This document shows, piece by piece, positions 57,704 to 64,000 of a stretch of DNA of 64,000 bases (positions within the stretch are counted from its first letter, which is position 1; each line of letters opens with the position of its first letter). The notes beneath the pieces are model-generated. The model had not been told where the DNA came from and ran no database searches. It saw nothing but the letters and a program-made list of their open reading frames with translations. The position numbers and the translations under genes were made by a program. The stretch is from Litsea cubeba (Eukaryota; Streptophyta; Magnoliopsida; Laurales; Lauraceae). The stretch lies in the NCBI GenBank assembly GCA_012931725.1, contig CM022955.1, positions 12,072,137-12,136,136 on the forward strand, in the 5' to 3' direction.

Positions 57704-59835
57704 ATGGCTGCGGTAAACACATCCAAATCCAACGGCGGCATCAACGACAAAAACATGAAAAAGAAGAAGCGATATCTTCCCCAGAATGTCAGTTTTCATT
57801 ATACTGCATTACCTTTTCATGTCTTCTCTTGCTTTCCCATTTCTATTCAAAGATACCCAAAACAAAGATTGTGAAAGAAACACAAAACCCATAGTAAAAT
57901 AGATGCAATCAATCAAATGGGTTTCTTTCTTTTCCCTTGATATTTGCTTTCTCTGTGTAACTTCAGAAACCGGTCCGGAAAGGCTCCTACCCATTGAGGC
58001 CTGGAGTTCAAGGATTTTTCATCACATGCGATGGCGGACGCGAAAGCCAGGCATCTCGTGAAGCCATTAATTTGCTTGATAATGTATGATTTTTTGGCCC
58101 CTTTCGGTTTGTACTTTTGTTTGTGTATGTGGGTTTTTCTTTTGAGCTTAAAATTCCAATCTTTCTGTGTGCTATTCTATTTGGGTTTGATACTTATGGG
58201 TTAAAGATAGTAACTTTTTTATTTTTTTCCCCTACATGTTTGCTTTGTGGGTTCAAATTACTATCTTTTCCATGCCTTTAGATCGATCAGGTTTTGCGAG
58301 CTCTGATAATAGTTTTTTAAAATTCCGTTTGATCTTTTAGGCTGTGTCCCACTGATTGGACTTGAAGTATAAAGCCTTAATGTGTAGAAATATCCTATTG
58401 TACAGGTTTGTGGTGAGTTTCTTGAAAGCGTGTCTTTCTTGTTTCAAGCACATGCTGTGCTTTTGTGAATTACTGATATTCCAGGTTGAGAGTTAGACCA
58501 AAAACTTTTTAAGGTTTGAATTTCATGTTATTCACAATCATCAGCGTAGACAAGGTTGAGGACAGGACAAAGTGCCACAATTGATATTTGATAGGCTTGA
58601 GTCTTGACGAACAAAGTAAATTTTTTTTTTTTTTTTGGTTGCTTGAATCCAAATTCTCAAAGTGCAATGGAGACATGATTAAAACCTAACATAAGTTGGT
58701 TGTACGTTGTGACAATACATCAGCGGAGCAAATTGCAAAACTCCCATTTATCATAAGACAACTAAATACATTGAAGTAATTTCGTGAGAAAGTTGTTCCA
58801 AAAGAGATTCAGCTTGCACACATCCACCTGAAGATCAATTGACAAATTTTCTCATAGAAGCTATCAACAAGAAGCAATTGTCCTGCCTTTTGTCCATGTT
58901 AGGCATAGTAAATACATATGCATTAGTTTGGGGGATAGTGTTATAAATCAGTTTCAGGGATTTTTCTGTAATTTTATATTACAAGTAAAGGAAAAAAATA
59001 TATATAGTGGTTTTTTTCTATAAAAATGAAAAATATGTAATTTTTTTTAGTGTAAATAGAATGCCCTTTTAGGAGCCCAACCCTAAGTTGGACGACCAGC
59101 AACAGTTCCCTTTCCTTTTCTCTGTTTTTCCTTATTTTTCTTTTGTTTTATTTTTCCCGTGATTTACATTATTTCTGAATATTCACAGAACGCTAAAATC
59201 CAGAATTATGACTTATCCTATCATATGCTTTTGTCCTCTGGTTTTGATATCATAGGTCATGGATAATGTTGTGTGTATACTTGTGCTTATGTATTCTGAT
59301 TCTAATATTATAGCTAATGGGTGTTATGTGTCAACAATTTAACTTTGTATGTACCATATGCTTGTGTGTGTTCTTGGACTAAAGGCATCCAAATCGCTGA
59401 TACAAGGTATTTTGAGAGTCCTATCTAAGTTCCTCGTTTATTGATGTGCAGTTTTTTGAAGAGCTATTGCATGGCAAAGATTCAGGTGTAAAGCATGCGA
59501 CAGCTCCAAGCAAACCATTGAACAAAATAATTAAGTTTGCAGATTCTGATTCTTCTGACAGTGATGATGATTGTGATCCTCATACAGAGGATGTGGACCA
59601 TGAAAATAAAGAAGCTGAAACAGGAGACGCACCGTCGAAGAAGCGGCGTATTGAAACTGGCACATCAGAATGTGAAAATTCAGTTTCTAATGAAGTTGAG
59701 AACTCCTCACCAGAAAAGCAGGATCTAGATAATAACAAATTGGAATGTGGAAATGCAGACTCCAAGAGGACTGAGGAGAAGTCTATTGATAAGCAAATTG
59801 AAGCTGAACTTCAAGAGCTGGGCGATAGGAACAAG
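57704..59835 (+). CDS. THUMP-domain tRNA acetylation adaptor (THUMPD1/TAN1-like), exons 1-3, partial
   Basis: Exons 57704-57787, 57967-58083 and 59452-59835 join in phase 0 and give 195 codons. Exon 1 ends with basic 'KKKKRYLPQN'. Exon 2 is the conserved 'GSYPLRPGVQGFFITCDGGR'. Exon 3 starts 'FFEELLHGKD', then an acidic Ser/Asp stretch and a K-K-R-R signal, and ends 'IDKQIEAELQELGDRNK' at a GT donor. In yeast and animals this family helps the acetyltransferase Kre33/NAT10 make N4-acetylcytidine at tRNA position 12. The THUMP RNA-binding domain follows this point in homologues; it was not found before 64000, so the gene continues off the window after a third intron longer than 4 kb. The start fits a short leader and no upstream ATG in frame. 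Confidence 0.9.
58084..59451 (+). other. Intron 2 of the THUMPD1-like gene
   Basis: Begins GTATGA and ends TGTGCAG. T-rich, with a poly-T tract at 58622-58637. No nested gene recognised. Confidence 0.8.
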
Positions 59836-61721
59836 GTGAGCTTAATACAGTAAAGGGTAATTGCTGAAATAATCTAATAGCAAGTATGTCTCTTCACTAT
59901 ATGCATTTAGAACACAAGAACATTGATGGAGATATTCATTGAACAAAGAGAACATTGATGGAGATATTCATTGAACATTTGCTACTTGTTATTACTTATG
60001 TCTCTTTCATCAAATTTCTGTGGAGAAACTGGGTGCCTTCTAATATAAAAAAGAGCTGCTATCTGATTTTTGGGTTGTAGTAAAAACTATGAGCTCAAGA
60101 CCATAATATTGAACATCAAATCATGTGCCTACTTTTAATTCATCTTTATTACTTTTGCTAAACAAACAGGCCGTTGAAGTCGACATCCATGGCATGGACA
60201 TTCCACTCACCTATCTGAGATAAGTTGGAGATATGTCTGACTTAGCCCCCTAACATCCAAGCCCATATCTAGGATTCATGATTAGCTAATATAATACTTA
60301 AAACAAAAGGAACAAAAATAAAAATTAGACACCTCTTTGAAGTGCAACAATACCAAACAACCAAACTAACTGCACCAGCATGGGAACACAATCGATTCTC
60401 CCTTTATTTGAGGTGAAAGTATTTAGTTCTGCCGTTTAAGCCACTGCGGAAGTAAAATTTTTGGAAACCACCTATTCCGTACAGGTGACTTCTTATTGCG
60501 TAATCTAAACATCGATTTGATGGATCCCATGATGGTGTAGCTGAGGTTCCTAGAATGTGGAATTTCGGAAATTGCTATAATGCAATGCTTGGATGATTCT
60601 TAGTGTCTTCCACCTTCTAGCGAAGCAGGAATTTCTGAGCTAGGTTGTCATAGCTAAGTGACGGTTGCAAATGATGAGAATAGTCGAATCGACTCCCTGT
60701 CTTGTGGCAGTTAACATTGTCTTCCAGTGATGGTGATAAGGGTAAGGACAAGAGCCTGTGGCACGTGTTGCAAATTGCGGAGTTGTCGGTTCTGGGTAGG
60801 ACTTGTTCAGCTCCTAGTTTTTTTATGGGAGGGAGCCCAAATTTGTCTTCTGAAGCCAGGCTAAGCGGGCCAAAGTTTGTAAAACTAGACGAGATCTGGG
60901 CGCAGGCACAGGAACCCTAAGGAGCCGAGTTAGGAAGGTGGGTGCGATCTTTTGATGCGTATTACGTTTGGAGTGGGTCCATTTCATAGTAAGTCTAGGG
61001 TGAGTCCAATTTCTTTTACTTCCTGTAATGTGGATATTGCACAAGTAGGGATGGGTTCTCTGGCCAACTTCATATGAGGGTAAGCTCGTTTCCAAGGAGG
61101 AGGCTAGTTCTCTCTGTCCTATCTCATCTAGTCAAAGAATGGTATGGGGTAAGTATTCTCAAGGGATAAATTTTGCCCTTTTCAAACGTAATCAGGATCA
61201 ACATAATTTGTGGATTGGTTGTTTGTGTGCAATAGTCATTTAGGGGTTTCGGCTATGTGGAGGCTGCTAAGAATTGTCAAAGAAACGATTCAGGTGAGTC
61301 TCTTTAGCAAGCAACGGGTTCTCAAATGCAACAAGATTGGGTTAAAGCTGGGAATATGGGGATGACGATTGACCAAGATGTAGGGCTCCATGCGTCTAAT
61401 TCCTTAAAGGGCTATTTGGTAAATTGAGCGGGTAGTAAATTTATGATAGGCCATACACTCAACGGTTGGTTTTTTTACAATTCGCTGTTTGGTGGGCATT
61501 TGGCGAAGAGTAGTATCGTGGCAATGATTTAAGCATATCTTTATGGCAAGCAAAAAGACGTAAGGACTTCCTTTTAATTTTTGGAAGAGTTTGGATCCCC
61601 TATGGAAGCTATTACATGGGAATCATGTAGCACATGCCCGGATCTCCATCGTGGGGCCTACATAGAGATAATCCGGGCCATTCCCATACCCTCCAACATT
61701 GTTATCAAAATCCTATGATTC
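59836..61721 (+). other. Intron 3, first part
   Basis: Starts GTGAGC. A direct repeat 'gaacattgatggagatattcattgaaca' lies near 59930-59980. Piecewise open text at 60700-61690 matches no family I recognise. Confidence 0.5.
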
Positions 61722-62106
61722 TGGCGCAGCCCTAGATCCGCGATTGAAACAATAGATCAATCTCCCGAGGGATTGATCGAATCCAGTGATGGATTCCAGC
61801 CCTAAGGCACACTCATGATGAGGAGAAATACCATAACTGAAGAGAAAATTTAGAATTCTTTTATTAATTGAAATAGGCATTCTAAATACAATGTGGTCTT
61901 ATCATCTTTATATAAAGGAGTAGGCTTGATCCCTAAGCAACAATACTTTCTAATATCTGAATAATGCCTAAACAAATTAGGAAACTAACTAATATTAATC
62001 CTAATAAAATTAAACGACTTATTGAGATTCCTAAATAACTAGATGCCCCGTTGGGCCTATGGACTGGGCTCAATGGGTTGGTCGACTTATTGTCTAGCCT
62101 GCATCA
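61722..62106 (-). mobile_element. Solo LTR of the TGATGCA family, TSD GATTC/GATTT
   Basis: On the minus strand it starts TGATGCAGGC, like the LTRs at 2284 and 6128, and ends CTGCGCCA. Flanks GATTC (61717-61721) and GATTT (62107-62111) differ at one base. 385 bp with no internal region. It lies in intron 3 of the THUMPD1-like gene. Confidence 0.65.
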
Positions 62107-62812
62107 GATTTGTATCCTAAATCCTAAGGAAATTGATTCGTATTTATGTAGTGAATCCCATTTACAGATGCATCTTAGGACTCAAGTATAGATCTTGTAA
62201 TTCGATACTTGTTCCATCGAATCTTATGATTCAAGTAATTTGGTTGAGCAAGAAATGCTACAACCAATAAGTTAATATTAATAATCTTTTACAATTTTTC
62301 TTTTTTTTTTTTTTTCATTCTTTCTTTTACCCTTTTTACTTTTAAATGGTTATTTAGGGTGTGTTTGGTTCGGCTGGTTAAATGTTTATTTCTGGCTTTT
62401 AAATTTTAAAAAAGCCCAAAAATAATTTTTGGTTACTGAAACTTCAAAGAACTTTTTCAAAAGGAAAAGGAGAAGATCCATTTTTAAAGAAGCCAACGTC
62501 TACCAACTTCATATCTGAGAGCTGAAGTTTAACTTTTGTGGAAGTTGGATATATAAGTTAGGTGGAAAGTGGAACAATGGTGGGAACCAACCTCTTCTCT
62601 CTACTTATACATCCCTCTTTTTACCATAAAACAGCTCCAGCCATCTCTTTACCTATGCCCTCCTTAGATTCTGTCTAGAAATTTGCAGTGGACTACTGTT
62701 GCTCTAATTCTGCAACATCCAAATACCAGCAATATGCCTCTTTCATTCTCTCTCTGTCATTATCATCCATTTCTATCTCTTTTTGTGTTTTTTTCCCTTT
62801 TCCTCTCATTCT
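62107..62812. other. Intronic non-coding DNA
   Basis: T-rich. 'gggtgtgtttggttcggct' at about 62358 looks like a single MITE end, but no partner end was found. Confidence 0.4.
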
Positions 62813-63133
62813 ACCTTTTTTTTTTTTGAATGGCAAATTTCATTAAAAGCAAACAGAACAAGCATGCAGTACAAGAGAATTATACTGACAAGCTACACAG
62901 ATACATGGAAAGAGCATAGCAGCAAAAACAGAAACAAACAAGCCCTAGACAACAGACAGGACCACAGAAACAGAGATGAAGAGGACAAGAAATCCCTAAC
63001 ATAATGCATCCACTTCCTTCCAATTTCTAATAATTTGGTCTATAGAGTCGCCTTTGAAAGCACCGTCAGTCGTCACCCATGAGGCAACAGTGAACTTGAT
63101 TCTATCCTTCAGAATGCTTACATCAGCTTCTAC
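62813..63133 (-). mobile_element. Short 5'-truncated LINE copy, TSD CCTCTCATTCT
   Basis: Flanked by an exact 11-bp repeat at 62802-62812 and 63134-63144. Poly-T at 62816-62827 is the poly-A tail in minus orientation. The minus strand reads 'ILKDRIKFTVASWV' and 'SIDQIIRNWKEV', resembling the extreme C-terminus of plant LINE ORF2. Confidence 0.75.
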
Positions 63134-63427
63134 CCTCTCATTCTCCTTCTAGTTCCATAATAATGTTGTAGCATAGGAAAAGGCAGTTGATTGAAGATTC
63201 TACATACGTAACTGTGGATTTTCAAATCATGGAATTTAGTTTCATATTTCGAAGTAATATTTGGGTTTCGTGATGTTATGCATTCATGGCTTAAGAGCAT
63301 AGTTGACAATCACAGGAACAAATACATCTGAAAAAATCATTCTGAAAGATTCGGCGAAATAGCGAGATCAACAAATTCTGAAATGTGTTTGAGTTTATTT
63401 TTTTTCAAAAAAAATAAAGCAGGAGCC

Positions 63428-63763
63428 TTATATATATATATATATATATTCAAAAACAACCCCAAACCCTGATCCTTGTATCAGATTGAAAAACCCTCTC
63501 TCCCTTTCATCTCTATGAGTAATGCTTTTGCCGTCGCTCTCATCGCCAGATCCAGAGCCGTTGCTGGAGCTGGAGCTGGAGCTGTCCCCTGCGTTGCTGC
63601 CAAGTAATTCTCCTCCTTGCCCTCTTTCTCTTTTCTTTTTCCTTTTTCCTTTTGTTTTCTCTTCTTCTTCATCGTCGGAGAAAGCAAGGGCCTCCCTTTT
63701 TTTTTTTTTTTTATCTTTTTTCTTGTTTTTCTTATTCTTCCTACTCCTTCCAAGTGTCAGCAT
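63428..63763 (-). CDS. Uncertain Lys/Ser/Glu-rich open frame
   Basis: The minus strand is open for 111 codons: a lysine-rich start, 'SDDEEEEKTKGKRKKK', then 'GDSSSSSSSNGSGSGDES'. The composition would fit a nuclear disordered protein, but low-complexity DNA can give the same by chance. It would lie antisense in the intron of the THUMPD1-like gene. No homologue is recognised. Confidence 0.2.
   Translation of the reverse strand: MLTLGRSRKNKKNKKKDKKKKKREALAFSDDEEEEKTKGKRKKKRERGQGGELLGSNAGDSSSSSSSNGSGSGDESDGKSITHRDERERGFFNLIQGSGFGVVFEYIYIYI
63429..63449. repeat. (TA)n microsatellite
   Basis: About ten TA units. Confidence 0.9.
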
Positions 63764-64000
63764 ATTCCGTTTACAACCGAAGGTCCTCTATTGATTAAGT
63801 ATTTGCACATAAATAGGTATGAAAAGGTGAATACACAGGTGGTTTCTGTGTAATGCCTACAACATCTAAAACAACTAAACATATTTTCATTCTCATTGAA
63901 TGGTGTGCATATTTAGAGCAAACCAATTGCACACATGCAACTCACATTCCCATGTGCTCATGAAACCACAGCTAGCCATCACCTTAGCAATCAAAGGGAA

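Noticed and set aside
56923..57874. 180- and 262-codon frames upstream of and across THUMPD1 exon 1
   Set aside because: They run through purine-rich tandem repeats and out of frame with the conserved exon; not real genes.
60702..61095. Open frames in intron 3
   Set aside because: No family resemblance on either strand; left as non-coding.
62350..62640. MITE starting 'gggtgtgtttggttcggct'
   Set aside because: Only one end is visible; no matching inverted terminus or TSD within 1 kb.

Overview
The window is plant nuclear DNA from a repeat-rich angiosperm genome. Evidence: plant-type LTR retrotransposons, Mutator-like elements (MULEs) with a FAR1-like transposase, a plant mobile domain (PMD) gene, a pentatricopeptide-repeat fragment, and two host genes with plant-style GT-AG introns. 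The lineage cannot be fixed from sequence alone. Host genes occupy little space. The last two exons of a hexokinase or hexokinase-like gene lie at 7837-8784. The first three exons of a THUMPD1/TAN1-type gene lie at 57704-59835, and its remaining exons are off the right edge. Almost everything else is transposable elements, mostly nested and broken.

Layout. 1-2283: the 3' end of a Ty3/gypsy element and a Ty1/copia RNase H plus LTR remnant. 2284-6591: a complete but internally deleted Ty3/gypsy element with two LTRs and TSD TTAAG. 7837-8784: hexokinase tail. About 10265-34100: a minus-strand, 5'-truncated LINE split by three insertions. These are a Pack-MULE with a PPR gene piece (10425-11831), a Ty1/copia element (12007-28865), and a 3.4-kb solo LTR (30593-33970). 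The copia element itself holds a second copy of that solo LTR (13065-16470) and a 7.4-kb MULE (19486-26931). Target-site duplications and rejoined reading frames support the nesting order.

The 7.4-kb MULE is the most unusual object. It carries a FAR1/MURA-like transposase that runs in the same reading direction into an OTU cysteine-protease domain (now broken by stops and frameshifts). A spliced PMD gene converges on it from the other side. Three arrays of a 33-bp period, built around the half-sites CCGTGCA and TGCACGG, lie near both ends and between the two genes. A 279-bp near-palindrome lies at the 3' end of the PMD gene.

34957-35709 is a fold-back element with a polypyrimidine left arm and a polypurine right arm. 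36476-37043 is a hAT-like non-autonomous element. 37344-49412 is a 12-kb minus-strand Ty3/gypsy element of Tat type with 871-873 bp LTRs, a PBS, degraded gag-PR-RT-RNH-INT, a 59-bp minisatellite at the end of the integrase, and a spliced antisense gene (38715-41138) with its own TATA box. 49413-57700 is mainly AT-rich non-coding DNA with one probable solo LTR. 57704 onward is the THUMPD1-like gene, whose third intron holds another solo LTR and a short LINE copy with an exact 11-bp TSD.
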